Positions 20,388 to 30,135 are shown, counted from the stretch's first letter. The stretch is 64,000 nucleotides of DNA from Prorocentrum cordatum (GCA_963575745.1 CAUYUJ010014274.1:35001-99000); one strand, 5' to 3'. The notes: generated from the sequence alone by a model not told the origin. Numbers and translations: made by a program.

Positions 20388-20783
20388 TCAGTCCACGTCA
20401 GAGCTGCTGGATACGCCATGGTCCCTCAGCTTGCACTTGAGGTGGCGGACATATTCCTGGACCTTTGACAGGTTGGCTTTCAAAATCTTGACTTGGTCAA
20501 TCTTGAGCTTGCGCTTGATGGCCCTACCCTTGCCCTTGCTCTTGCTCTTCAAGAGGTGGGCCGGGGGCGGCTCACGCGGGAGCGGTGCTTTCTCGCTCCC
20601 ACTCCCACTCGAGGCCTTAGGCCTCAGGTACGGCACAGGACCATAGAAGCCGTATTCACCAGGCTTGGTCCCGATCGGTCTCGGCGCAAGGCTGCTGCTG
20701 CTGCTGCTGCTGGGCTTAGGCCTGGGCTTGGGTCTGGGCAGCGTGGGCTTGCTCTTCGGCATCTTCTTGGCCACAGGCTCCAT
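20388..20783 (-). CDS. Hypothetical small basic protein (131 aa)
   Basis: A complete ORF with a true ATG (codon 20783-20781). The N-terminal ~30 residues are Lys/Pro-rich (KKMPKSKPTLPRPKPRPKP), followed by a seven-Ser run (33-bp AGC repeat) and a Pro/Gly/Tyr stretch. The C-terminal ~45 residues are strongly basic and helix-prone, with hydrophobic residues spaced like a short coiled coil (LKIDQVKILKANLSKVQEYV). The tail is SSSSD-rich. It could bind nucleic acid, but this is only inferred from charge. It sits 514 bp downstream of the LINE RT stop, on the same strand, with nothing to show they share a transcript. Not recognised as any family. It could be a host gene, a single exon, or an element-borne ORF. 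Confidence 0.45.
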   Translation of the reverse strand: MEPVAKKMPKSKPTLPRPKPRPKPSSSSSSSLAPRPIGTKPGEYGFYGPVPYLRPKASSGSGSEKAPLPREPPPAHLLKSKSKGKGRAIKRKLKIDQVKILKANLSKVQEYVRHLKCKLRDHGVSSSSDVD

Positions 20784-21297
20784 TGCCCTCGCTCGCCCTC
20801 CAAGCCAAAGTCCCTAGTTTGATAGAAAGGCTACTTATAGACAGTGTTATATGTCTGCGCAGTCACTGCTGGTGCTGCTACGGGGTGGGGGGAGGGCCTC
20901 CTCCTCCACCACACGCGCACGCAACAAACAGCACACACACGCACACACACCCCCACGCACGCAGCCTCCTCCTCCCCCAGCCGGCTGCCTTAAGCAGCTT
21001 CGAGGTCGCGGAGGCATCCCTTCCCCATAAACCCGCACCGCACGCAGGCATAGGGGCAAGGCAGGAACAGCAGCAGCAACAACAAGAAATAACCCCCCTT
21101 CCCCCCTCCCAAAGAAAGTCTGGTCCCCCATAGGGCCTGGCATGGCTGACAGTGCCGTTGCTGCAGACAGTGCTAATGCTGAGACCCTCAATGTCAGCCA
21201 TCACCATTGGTCCCCAAGGGCATTCCCAGGCGACAGATTCTAGAAGGGGTGGGGCCGCGTCGTCATAAACCATATCACACCAGACGGTATACAACCC
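20784..21297. other. Region between the small ORF and the LINE, probably LINE 3' UTR
   Basis: On the minus strand this follows the RT stop at 21298. It contains a GTGTGTGCG stretch (complement of 20930-20960) and GTTGTTGCTGCTGCTG (21065-21090). No poly-A tail or target duplication was located, so the LINE 3' end is not fixed. Confidence 0.4.
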
Positions 21298-24200
21298 CTA
21301 AATTGGGCCTACATCTTCAAAATGGAGAGTGGTTGCTGGTACCTGTCCACGGCGGAGCTTGCGTAGCTCCGAGGAGACTTTATTGTCACACGGCTTCATG
21401 AGCTTTTTGCCCAACTTTGAGCCAGTTGCAAAGGCCCCGCAACGAACACAAAACAGTATAGGCAAACGGGACCCTACTATCCAACCAACCTGCAATGCAT
21501 GTTGCAAGGGCCTCGCAGTCTCAAGAGTGTTCCTGAGCGCTACAGGCTGTGCCCTGCAAGGTTTGGTGGATTTGGGCCCTACCGCCGCAAAGCATCGGAT
21601 ACATCTAAAGCTTGCTCCAGTCCAATGGGGCTGGTGATAGTCCACAAAGGGCCTCGGTATTCGAGGTGCCGATACTCTGGTTAAGCTCCCATATAGCTCT
21701 TCCCTGTGGGGCCAGAGGTCTAGCATGCGCCCTACTCCTATAAGAAGGTTGGTGTAGAGCTCTACGCTGGCGTCATGCTCTTCTATGATGCCAGGGTCAA
21801 GGTCATGGCTGGCTGCCGCCTGGCCTGCATGCCAGTCCGCTGCCTTGTTGCCTTGTATTAGGAACCGCTCCTGATCTGTAGTGGCTTCAGAGGTGCTCCT
21901 ATGGGCTTTTACCTTTTGGAGCTCTGGCCAATGCTGGGGTTCCACTGTGCGAGCAATGGCCCGCCAGAAGCCAGCAAATTGATTGGTGCCTGTTAGCACT
22001 CTGATGGGGTCTTGACCTTTAAAAAGTCCAGAGTAGTCGGCGATAATGGGAGCCGCCCTTGGGTAGTCAGAGAATGCTACTGCTAACCCTAGCCCACCGT
22101 GCTCTGCGTGCCCCGAGTTCTGGGGGTAGAAGCCAGGCAGCGGGGTCCGAATTGCTCGAAGGAGGGCCCCCTCCTGGTTAAGCTGTACAGCTGCACAGCC
22201 TCCCCTGGCAACCCCAGGTAAAGTTGGGTGGAGTCCACGCCCATCTATAAAGATCGGGAGGTCTCCTGCGAAGTTGCCAGGTGGGCATCTTCCCCTTTCG
22301 TTAAAATGAATCACGTCCCAGTCTCCTATGGGACTCTCTAGTTCTTGCCTGGGTGCCCATAGCCTGCTGAAGAAAGGGTCATCAGGCCCCTGGGCCAGGG
22401 CATTGGTTTGAAAGTCTTCTAGGTATTCATCCCTAGCTTCTTGAAAGAATGGGCACTCCCATATGCGATGGTATGCCGTGTCCAACTTGTGGCAATATGG
22501 GCATAGCCCGTCTGTTACAAATCCCCAGGCTTGAAGCTTGGATCCCGTGGTATAACTGCCACAATACATAGACCTAACCAACTGCACCTGCTTGAACGTG
22601 AGCTTCTTCGAAGCTCTCCTAAGTGCAGTTTTAAATCCCTCCGTCCATAGCCCACTTTCGACTATGGGGCTGGTTGGCGGTAACACCCTACCGACATGCT
22701 GCTGGACCAACTGTTCCTTTACATCTGCAACGAACTCCTTTGAGACCACTCTGGGAGGTGTCTCTGTTATATTGAACTCTTTGCCCGAGGATGAGGCAAA
22801 GTGTGTTGGGCTGAAAATGGCCCACTGTCCTTTCCTAAGCCATAGCAGCATTTGTGAGATAGGGCCGCACACCTTTCCAAGCCATGAAGTGCACCTTGTG
22901 TGGGTCAACCTATCCTGAGCAATTAAGAACGCATCCCGCAATTCAAATACTGTCAGTTGGTCATCGTGCCTTTCCAGCTCAGGTCTTGGAGATGTAGCTC
23001 GCCACCATTCCTGGCAATAACGCTCTAGGCAAGCTCCTGCAAGAGATAGCGGGTCCTGGAGATCCAGTGTGGCCCACCACAAATCACTCTGTCCTGACCT
23101 GAGGTGGAAGGCGGGGGCACCTGCCGAAAGAGATCGCAACCTAGATATTTGTGACGGCGTGAACCCAGAGGTTCCCGCCCCATAATGGATGGTGGACCTT
23201 ACTCCCGCAAGGTAGAATCGGGACCTCAGGGCCTTGGATTTCTTGCCCCTGATCCCCTTTAGGCGCTTGGCTCTGGCTGTCAAGGCCAGCCACCTACGCC
23301 GACAGACTTTTCGGGCCCCCGTATACCTAGCAGTTTTACCTGCAGGGAAGTCGATACCTAAGTTCTCAACTCCCCAGCCTGCAGTACCTGCTAAAGTCCC
23401 AAGAGTCTTCTTGGCTCTTTCCACCAGCTCTCCTGAGCTGCCCACAATGCTAATCTTCGGCATCGCCAACTTCAGCTTCAGTTCATGGAGTCGGCTGCGA
23501 ATATGGAAGGCCAGCTCAATCAACTTCTCTAATACAACATTGATGCTCATGCCAAAGCTCGAGAGCGTGAGATCGTCAATATGCAAGCTAGTGCTCAGCC
23601 CTTCTTCTAGCTGTTCTGTCATGACAGGGGGGAGGTAGGTCTTCGCCTCATATGTGGCTGGGGATGCCCCTGCTGTAATCCCCCTCCCTGGGAAAAGCTT
23701 AGTAGAATAGCATCCATCCATAAATACTCTTCTTGCCCAGCGATACAAATGCAGAGAGAAAATCATGACGTGCTGGGGATAAGAGAAAGCCAACCCATGC
23801 TCATATAGGAAATGGTGATCCACCATCTCGTAGAAGCTCTTAAGGTCCCATAGGAGAGAGAGGTAATGTCCTCCTTGGCCCGCGAGGGCCTCGCTCCTAG
23901 CAGATTGCCGCCATACCGTGTCCTCTGGGGAACGGCCCTGGCTGGCACTAAACGGGGCACCAAGGCCGTGCTCCCTTTCCCATTCTTTGCAGTATCGGCT
24001 TCCCAACTTGCCATGAACCCTAATGAATGCATACAGATGCCCAATACATCTTCTGCCTCCTCCCTTATGCTTCCTGGCAAGTAATAACTGCAATTCATGC
24101 AAGGAGGAAGGTGCTACCCCTAGCATATCCATTAAGACGTACATCTTCCCCAGCGTAATCAGCCCGTCGTCGGAGGCCATACCAATGTGCTTCGGGTGGT

Positions 24201-25185
24201 AGCCATCTGGCTGACAGGTCCTGGTTTTGAAACCTCGGGCAATCTTCCTGAGCTTAGCAGGTGGGACTTCTGCTGGGACCCAATATCGTGCCCGAAATTG
24301 GAGCCATTCGGGGAGTCTCTGGGGTTCTGGAGTGGACTGCCATTTCTCGCCCCAAGATTCAAGTTGTGCTTGGACGAGGTTGGGCAGAGAAGATGAGGGC
24401 CCGTGGTCTGTCAGGGTTACTTCTTCGTGTAATTCTTCGGGGCCCTTCAGATGCCTGTAAATCTGGGAACCTCCTCCTTCCGCAGCTTGCTCGCACCAGG
24501 CTTCCCAGCTTCCCTTACTAGTCTCCCTATCTGCCCCTTCAAACTTCTGACATGCATTCCGATACCCATAAACAAGTCGCTGTAACTCTTCGATGTCGAC
24601 AGCCTTGAGTCGCAGTTCCTTGGCCGACTCGCTGAGTGGGGTGTGAAAGATCCCCCCTTCCTTCCAGAACTTGCGAAATTGGCCTCCATGTTCGGGTAGG
24701 TCTTCTAACTGCTTCAGCAACTTATCGAGGACTCTACAAATAGGAGTGCCTGCTGGGGCCTCCACCCATGTAACATAATGTGTCCCAAGCTCTTCAAGGC
24801 GGTGTACGACCCACCCTAGAGCCCGCTCGGGGCTTACTCTTCCATGCGACTTGCCCATCAAGAGTGCAGAGAGTGGTACTTCTTTGAACTCTGGCGTCGA
24901 ACCAATCAGAAACCCTTCTGGAACTGTTTGGGTCGCTTCATAGACTTCAGAACGAAGTTTTTCATTCCAAGCCGCGTAGGATTCATCTAGGAGATGAAAG
25001 CCGTCCTGGTACATGGCATCTTCAGGAGAAAGGCTCATGTATCCTTCTTTGCCTGATTCCTCAGGATCTAACTTCATGCCTGCCAAAAACTCTTCCAACT
25101 TGTCTAAGATCTCATCATAGCTTGGGGGGGGGGCTCGAGGGCCCAATTGCTTCTTCGACTGGGACTTTCTGATGCTTCTTGGCAA
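21298..25185 (-). CDS. LINE reverse transcriptase with zinc motif and RNase H (1295 aa)
   Basis: Copies element RNA into DNA at the nicked target. Residues: ~1-300 linker after the endonuclease; ~310-600 RT, with motif A WDLKSF (D447), motif B GITAGASPAT (502-511) and motif C HIDDL (D537, D538); zinc motif C895-x2-C898-x7-H906-x4-C911, typical of LINE ORF2 proteins; RNase H at ~975-1125 with FIDGRG (D981), AEHGG (E1028), IIADYS (D1050), KAHR (H1095) and NKAADWHA (D1117). All four acidic catalytic residues are present. A C-terminal region adds two Cys pairs, C1195-x2-C1198...C1210 and C1246-x2-C1249...C1266, both ending in KPC. The first codon of the open frame is not ATG (first Met is residue 37), consistent with being the C-terminal part of a larger protein joined to the endonuclease by a frame change. 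Confidence 0.93.
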   Translation of the reverse strand: MPRSIRKSQSKKQLGPRAPPPSYDEILDKLEEFLAGMKLDPEESGKEGYMSLSPEDAMYQDGFHLLDESYAAWNEKLRSEVYEATQTVPEGFLIGSTPEFKEVPLSALLMGKSHGRVSPERALGWVVHRLEELGTHYVTWVEAPAGTPICRVLDKLLKQLEDLPEHGGQFRKFWKEGGIFHTPLSESAKELRLKAVDIEELQRLVYGYRNACQKFEGADRETSKGSWEAWCEQAAEGGGSQIYRHLKGPEELHEEVTLTDHGPSSSLPNLVQAQLESWGEKWQSTPEPQRLPEWLQFRARYWVPAEVPPAKLRKIARGFKTRTCQPDGYHPKHIGMASDDGLITLGKMYVLMDMLGVAPSSLHELQLLLARKHKGGGRRCIGHLYAFIRVHGKLGSRYCKEWEREHGLGAPFSASQGRSPEDTVWRQSARSEALAGQGGHYLSLLWDLKSFYEMVDHHFLYEHGLAFSYPQHVMIFSLHLYRWARRVFMDGCYSTKLFPGRGITAGASPATYEAKTYLPPVMTEQLEEGLSTSLHIDDLTLSSFGMSINVVLEKLIELAFHIRSRLHELKLKLAMPKISIVGSSGELVERAKKTLGTLAGTAGWGVENLGIDFPAGKTARYTGARKVCRRRWLALTARAKRLKGIRGKKSKALRSRFYLAGVRSTIHYGAGTSGFTPSQISRLRSLSAGAPAFHLRSGQSDLWWATLDLQDPLSLAGACLERYCQEWWRATSPRPELERHDDQLTVFELRDAFLIAQDRLTHTRCTSWLGKVCGPISQMLLWLRKGQWAIFSPTHFASSSGKEFNITETPPRVVSKEFVADVKEQLVQQHVGRVLPPTSPIVESGLWTEGFKTALRRASKKLTFKQVQLVRSMYCGSYTTGSKLQAWGFVTDGLCPYCHKLDTAYHRIWECPFFQEARDEYLEDFQTNALAQGPDDPFFSRLWAPRQELESPIGDWDVIHFNERGRCPPGNFAGDLPIFIDGRGLHPTLPGVARGGCAAVQLNQEGALLRAIRTPLPGFYPQNSGHAEHGGLGLAVAFSDYPRAAPIIADYSGLFKGQDPIRVLTGTNQFAGFWRAIARTVEPQHWPELQKVKAHRSTSEATTDQERFLIQGNKAADWHAGQAAASHDLDPGIIEEHDASVELYTNLLIGVGRMLDLWPHREELYGSLTRVSAPRIPRPFVDYHQPHWTGASFRCIRCFAAVGPKSTKPCRAQPVALRNTLETARPLQHALQVGWIVGSRLPILFCVRCGAFATGSKLGKKLMKPCDNKVSSELRKLRRGQVPATTLHFEDVGPI

Positions 25186-25867
25186 TTCTGACCCTAATAT
25201 GATGGGTGTCTTGCCTTAACTGGAGCACCACTGCCTTGTGGGGTTTGCTCGGTAAATCCAAATCTACTTCTACCTTCTCAACTGCATGTGACAGGAGACT
25301 GCTAATCAGGAAGTAGTCCAAGATAGACGCATGCTCACCTGAAACGTACGTGTGCATGCTAACATCCGATTCGAACCTCATGTCCAGCTTGTCTACCGCC
25401 AAGTAGTCTAAGCTTATCCCGAGTGGGATGTTCCAATCTCCCCCTATAATGCTTGCTTTACCATGCGATAATACATGATCACCTATCTTCCTGATCAATT
25501 CCAAGTTGGCCGGGCCTACCCCGCCTCCCGATATGAGGTAGATGCTGTACAAGGAGATGGCCCCATAAACGTGCGTGCGCATGTAGCACTGGGTGGCCCT
25601 ACCTGCTATCTGGAACTGCCCTGGCCCTTCTTCACTCCATACATCATGGTGCCTTCTGACCAAGATCATCGTTCCTCCAGAAGGATTCTTGTGGGGCCCA
25701 GGGACCGCTGGGGTTGCAAACACCTTCCAGCCCTTTTTGCGTAGCGAACTCGCTACACTTAAGATTTTGCTTTCCAAAACTTTGTGTTCCTGGATGAAGA
25801 TGACATCCGCCTCTATCCCGCTGATAAGAGGCTCCCCTGAATTCCAAGAATTGAGATTCAGGGTCAC
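25115..25867 (-). CDS. LINE AP-type endonuclease domain (about 250 aa)
   Basis: Nicks target DNA to prime reverse transcription. The expected motif order is visible: NLNSWN near the N-terminus (N4/N6), IFIQEHK with the metal-binding Glu (E27), SGGTMILV, LYSIYL, GGDWNIPLG (D144, N146), ILDYFL (D184) and the terminal PHKAVVL with the catalytic His (H210; the usual S-D-H is S-K-P-H here). The frame has no ATG at its 5' limit (GTG at 25867) and stays open upstream past the ORF1 stop (KHKKENKKRGAKKK lies just upstream). It ends 71 bp inside the RT frame. A run of ten C on the minus strand (25124-25133) sits where the two frames meet; loss of one C would join them. Confidence 0.88.
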   Translation of the reverse strand: MTLNLNSWNSGEPLISGIEADVIFIQEHKVLESKILSVASSLRKKGWKVFATPAVPGPHKNPSGGTMILVRRHHDVWSEEGPGQFQIAGRATQCYMRTHVYGAISLYSIYLISGGGVGPANLELIRKIGDHVLSHGKASIIGGDWNIPLGISLDYLAVDKLDMRFESDVSMHTYVSGEHASILDYFLISSLLSHAVEKVEVDLDLPSKPHKAVVLQLRQDTHHIRVRIAKKHQKVPVEEAIGPSSPPPKL

Positions 25868-25964
25868 AAACCTTAGAGGGACATCTTTCTTTTTCGCCCC
25901 TCTCTTCTTATTCTCCTTCTTGTGCTTGATCGGGTACTGGTGTGGAGGCCCTCCAGGGTCAGCG

Positions 25965-26768
25965 CTAGGAGCACGCTGGCTCCGCGTCCCCCTCCTTAGG
26001 TGCCCCTTCGGGTCCCAAGCCTCTGGCGGCGTCCAACCTGGTGGCCTCGGGTGGGCCCTTACGGTAGCCCTGCTTATCTTCGGGGTGGTTACCTTGGGCT
26101 TTGAGCATCTTCCCGTAGCCCCTGACGTTCTTCAATGCCTCCAGGGATTCTGCATCCTGGTCCCCCCCGATAGCCTTGAAGGACTCTGATTCTTGAAGTT
26201 TGGATATAAGCCCACTGAGGTCCAAATCAGAAGGTCTTTTATTAATGCCACCTTTTCCACCTTTCTTCTTCTGACCTTTGCCCACGCTCTTTGCCAGGGG
26301 CTTGGGTATGAAGTCTTCGAGATCACGATCGTACCAGCCTGTCTGATCGGATGTGACTGTTTCCCCTTGCTCATCCACTGGCATCGCAAACCCTCCTTGA
26401 GGCGGGGTGGGACTTTCCTTCAACCCTTCCTGAATCTGCAGTGTGGCAGCGCCCGCAACTTCGGAACGCCTTCTAGGCGCGATGTTCCAGTTTCTTGGCG
26501 TTCCGTTCCGCCTTCTGGGCCTTCGCCTCGACGCGGTCCCATGGTCCGAAAAGTTCCCCCGAACATTGTCGCGGGCCGTTGATGCTTGGCCCTCGCGGAA
26601 TTCTCGAAAGCCACCAATTTTTTCTAAGCTTTTCCATCGGCCTTCCACTCTCCCGCCAGCTCCGAAGCGCTCGTGACACAATCGCGAGACGCCACCGGCT
26701 GGTTTTGGCGGACAATCGAAAGGCCCAGCTCCGGGTGCAGTTTGGGAAGCAATGCGTTCCTCAAGCAA
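25965..26768 (-). CDS. LINE ORF1-like protein (up to 267 aa)
   Basis: Placed where a LINE ORF1 (nucleic-acid-binding chaperone) belongs, directly upstream of the endonuclease. Visible features are an Arg-rich cluster (residues ~81-100, RRRPRRRNG), a Lys/Gly cluster (~163-175, KGQKKKGGKGG) and a helix-prone acidic stretch (~180-215). There is no CCHC knuckle. The open frame begins at a non-ATG codon; the first Met in frame is residue 129 (26384), so either the true start is downstream or a 5' frameshift has removed it. The residues after Met129 look more protein-like than those before. Function is inferred from position and charge only. Confidence 0.55.
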   Translation of the reverse strand: MLEERIASQTAPGAGPFDCPPKPAGGVSRLCHERFGAGGRVEGRWKSLEKIGGFREFREGQASTARDNVRGNFSDHGTASRRRPRRRNGTPRNWNIAPRRRSEVAGAATLQIQEGLKESPTPPQGGFAMPVDEQGETVTSDQTGWYDRDLEDFIPKPLAKSVGKGQKKKGGKGGINKRPSDLDLSGLISKLQESESFKAIGGDQDAESLEALKNVRGYGKMLKAQGNHPEDKQGYRKGPPEATRLDAARGLGPEGAPKEGDAEPACS

Positions 26769-27030
26769 CCGTCGACTTTTTCCTCATCCGCTTTCTGCTG
26801 GATCGCGATCGTTCGCTGCCACCCCCATCACAACATGTCACAGCATCACAACATGAGACGCACCTCTGTTCGGCAGAATCGTAGCGATCGGCTCAAACAA
26901 TTCTAAAAACCACACGTGACACATCTGGGCACTCGACAGAAATAACTCATCCCAGCGGTGTAATGCGCATTTAGGAGAAGACAAAAAACTAAAAACAACA
27001 AAAACGTGGCAAACAGGACCGCCGGGAGCG
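26769..27030. other. Possible LINE 5' UTR or flank
   Basis: Single-copy, less GC-rich, no ORF that fits. The 5' limit of the LINE is not visible. Confidence 0.35.
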
Positions 27031-27360
27031 ACCCTGCGACCGCCTTGGCGCTCCGCGTTCAAGGGCATATTCCTGCGCACCCCCTCTTGGCGTCATGCCG
27101 CGCCTGCCACGCCCTGCGACCCTGGCGCGGCTTGAGACTGCGCTCAGAGACCACCCCCTGCGCACCCTCTCCAGGTCGCGAAGGTGACAACACCTGACAC
27201 GGCCTGCGACCTAGAGTGGATCAAAACCGCGCTCACGGGCCACTCCATGCACGCCCTCGCCGGCACCGGGAAAACGCCGCGCCAGCCTTGCCTTGCGACC
27301 CCGGCGTGGACAGAGACCGCACCTTGCCCTGCCATCCACTGCGCACCCCCAACGGTGTCA
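27031..27360. repeat. Degenerate ~80-90-bp tandem repeat (4 units)
   Basis: Units are anchored on CCTGCGACCNNGGCGYGG at about 27035, 27113, 27205 and 27291. Each is followed by GAGACYGCGCTCA and CCTGCGCACCCYC. Identity is low, and the last unit ends in GTGTCAC. Confidence 0.6.
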
Positions 27361-27700
27361 CATCAATCGCATCGTTCGGTCTCCTTTGAATATGTTCCAA
27401 GGGGGCAATGCCATAATAAACGATCAGGCTGCGAATCAATTGCAGCCGGGATGAGGGGGGAGGGGGGGTCAGCATTTGTTTCGCATGTTTTGGAATTGGG
27501 GCTTGATGCAGCGGACGCTGTCACGTATGGCGACTTGGCGACGCGCAGAGCACCACAACCCACAATGCGGCGCGGACTGCACCGCGCTTGGGCCCGCCGT
27601 CCGCTGCGGGGCCGCCGGTGGGGGGCCCGGGCGTCTGAGCTCCCCGCGTTGCGGAAGCCCCTCCCTGTCCCGTCCCTCCTCCTGCCCTCTCCTCGGCCCG
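27361..27700. other. Spacer, nothing recognised
   Basis: Mixed composition, a GGGGGGAGGGGGGG tract at ~27455, and no gene I can support. Confidence 0.4.
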
Positions 27701-27755
27701 TCCCTCCTCCCCCTCCTCCTCCTCCTCCTCCTCCTCCTCCTCCTCCTTCCCTTTT
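27701..27755. repeat. (CTC)n microsatellite
   Basis: CCTCCTCCTCC run, about 14 triplets. Confidence 0.9.
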
Positions 27756-29600
27756 ATCGCCCCTTCATGCCCTGGGAAATGCACTAATTCACCCGTTGTC
27801 GTACTTGGTGCTCAGCATGCTGCCAGCCGAGCTGCTCACGTCGAGCTTACCAGTCCTTCATCGATTCTTCGGCTCTCTGCTCGAAGCTCCGAGCGTAGCT
27901 TTTTGGTCAGCCTGCTGCTCAATTTCCTTGGTTCTCGGCTGCAGCGCGAACGTCGGCGATCACCCGCGCCTGCTGACGCGCGTCAGTGCCCCCGCCTTCC
28001 GCGTGTCTCGCCGCTGCAGCGACGTCCGCCGACGCCCGCCGCATCGCGGCCTCGGCAATCGCGCAGTCGGCCTCGGCCTTCCGAATTGCCGCGCGTTTGC
28101 GCATTCCTCGCCGAACCTCGCCGCGGCTGCCTGCCGGGGCCTCGCCAAACCCCCTGACGGCGCGCCTCGCATCTTCAGCGATGTTCTTCGGAGGGTCCGG
28201 GGCGCGCTTCTCGGTGGCGGCCGAGGCCTCCGCTCTGTTGCCTAGCTCACGCAGTTCACCGCGTGCGCGTTGGGACTTTTTTTTCCACGGCAAACAGGAA
28301 AGGGAGAAGAAGGAATCCGCTGCCCTTCAAGAGGGCTATCCTGACAACCGCGCACAAAAAGAAAAACAGCAATAGCCCCGGACTCGGGTGAGACTCGCAA
28401 AGCGCTGTCCGGCGGACGTGGCCGAATTGCTGGCCACCAACACGGAGGCATCAGCCTGCTGTCTCTGCTGGGGGGCATCCGCCTGCTGTCTGCGCAGCGC
28501 CCGCGGGGGAGCGCGCCGTGGCGGCGCGTGTCCAGCCTCGGCCGCGGGGGCGAGCGGCCGCGCGCCGCCGGACCTCGGCGCGATCGCGAGCTGTTCCCAC
28601 GCCTGGGCAGGCGCCTCTCGCCATCGCTCGGACGTCCATTCCCTGTGTTTGTTTCGGGTTCGTGCGTGGTTCTTCTTCGCCAAATGATCAAGGATGCTCC
28701 TCGATTGTCCTCGCCGAAAGAAAAAGGCACACGTCCGAGCGATGCCAGGGCCAGGTCCCTTTCCCAAATCGCCGCCCATTTTTTCTTCTCCTGCGCCTGC
28801 CCCCCTTCCAGGCCCGAGGTGGGAACAGTCGGGCACGGGGACATGAGGCTGCAGAGATGGCAGCTGAGCGAACACTCGCGGCACGCGGGCTTCCTGTCAC
28901 TGGCCTCGGATACCAAGGCAGCAGCGCTTGGGGAGAGGAGCGCAGCTGGGGCCCAAGTTCACGCCAGGCACCTGAACGCGGAATTCGACGCATGTGAGCG
29001 CGCCGTCCGAGCCGATGACGCTAAAGCGCCAGATGGAGTACTGAACGTATTTCCGCGCGTCGTAACCTGCCAAGAAGCGCTCTCGCGAACGAGCGCTGGG
29101 AGCGGGTCTCGTCGCTGCACTTTGATTAAGATTCTCCGCGCGCGATACTCCCTGAGGTAAGGCTGGCGGAGGAGGTCACTCAGGGACACAGTCCTCGAAA
29201 TCATCCGCCGGATGAGGTAGCGGGGCCTTTTGTGAGCTGCCACGCGTCTTGAAGCGCTTCCTCATGGGGAGAGGTGATTGGCAGACTGATGGACTCCCTG
29301 GGTTGCTTGGCGGCGGGTTCTTTGGCTCGATGGCAGCTGCTGCAACCGCCAGTGATGGCGACGTGGGGGCCAGGGTTTCCTCGTCCCCGATGACGTCGGC
29401 GCTGCGCCCCGCAGTCGCCTATTGGCCAGCGTCTGACCTTCTGGCCATCAACGTGGCCATGCGTTCACGCAGCTCGGGCCAAGAGGCTTCGGTGACACTG
29501 CCAACGGAAGTCGCCAGCTAATGGTATCATACCCTGGAACCGTCGCTCGGGTGATGCTCGGTCGCTACATCTTCAATCGCGGAAAATGTCGACTCAAACG
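27756..29600 (-). other. GC-rich region with coding-like minus-strand fragments
   Basis: On the minus strand 28293-27919 reads an Ala/Arg-rich helix-prone stretch (AAIRKAEADCAIAEAAMRRA; alternating charged and Ala residues) ended by a stop. A further stretch at about 29130-28990, in another frame, reads GYDARKYVQYSIWRF. These look like remnants of a protein broken by frameshifts, but no family is recognisable and the plus strand is also open. No CDS is called. Confidence 0.3.
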
Positions 29601-29703
29601 GCATCTCTCCGACCGATGAGACGGCGCTAGCGCCGCGGGGGGAATCATATTGATCCCGTAGGCCTGGTTGGCGGACGATGGTAGCAGGGCCTTGGGTAGG
29701 GCA

Positions 29704-30135
29704 CTACGGCCGTGCCGTTCCTCGTCTGCCTCCGCGTTGGTGGCGGCGGCCGGCGGGGCGCCCCTGCGGCCGCCTTGCGATGCCGAGGTCTTGCCGAGGA
29801 CGCGAGCCAGCACGGCTGACGCAGCCAGCGGGAACAGTCTCGGTGATTATCTGCTCGGTTCCTCTTGAGCCATGAAGAAGAGCTTTGGGATTCGTTTCAA
29901 ACAGATCGTTTTGCATAGCGTTGACTTCCGAACGGAGTACGTTGTTGTGTTTATATGTTGTACATTCACCCCCCATACGGGTGACACAATGATGTGATAT
30001 CGTGGTGAAAGGTTCGGCTAGAATTGCCCAGTTATTCCATTGAGCCCATATTGATTGGCACATGTAATTGGTTACTTCTGGATCTTCAAATCGTGGTCCC
30101 AGGTTGAACCTCGTAGAGTATGTACTGGATGCCAT
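29704..30135 (-). CDS. Hypothetical protein (143 aa), low confidence
   Basis: A true ATG at 30135-30133 opens a frame whose first ~95 residues are of ordinary protein composition, with Trp and Cys and few repeats (for example MCQSIWAQWNNWAILAEPF), unlike the Arg/Pro text expected by chance in GC-rich DNA. The last ~40 residues turn Arg/Gly-rich, suggesting that the real exon ends near 29850 and the rest is read-through. It lies in an island (29880-30680) clearly less GC-rich than its surroundings. Not recognised. It could be an exon of a host gene, an old element fragment, or chance. Confidence 0.28.
   Translation of the reverse strand: MASSTYSTRFNLGPRFEDPEVTNYMCQSIWAQWNNWAILAEPFTTISHHCVTRMGGECTTYKHNNVLRSEVNAMQNDLFETNPKALLHGSRGTEQIITETVPAGCVSRAGSRPRQDLGIARRPQGRPAGRRHQRGGRRGTARP

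Larger units (their letters stand above)
21298..26768 (-). mobile_element. LINE retrotransposon (ORF1 - AP endonuclease - RT - RNase H)
   Basis: A minus-strand unit of at least 5.5 kb carrying, in order, an ORF1-like basic protein (25965-26768), an AP-type endonuclease (25115-25867) and an RT-RNase H protein (21298-25185). Each lies in a different reading frame and adjoining ORFs overlap or nearly abut. Known LINEs with an APE endonuclease and a C-terminal RNase H belong to the I-like group; placing this one in a clade would need a tree. The coding parts are otherwise uninterrupted over 1295 codons, so the element is young or under selection. Confidence 0.88.

Noticed and set aside
27919-28293. 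124-codon Ala/Arg-rich minus-strand ORF as a coiled-coil protein gene
   Set aside because: Helix-prone text is suggestive, but the ORF is short, GC-driven and has no recognisable partner or family. It is recorded only as a possible remnant.
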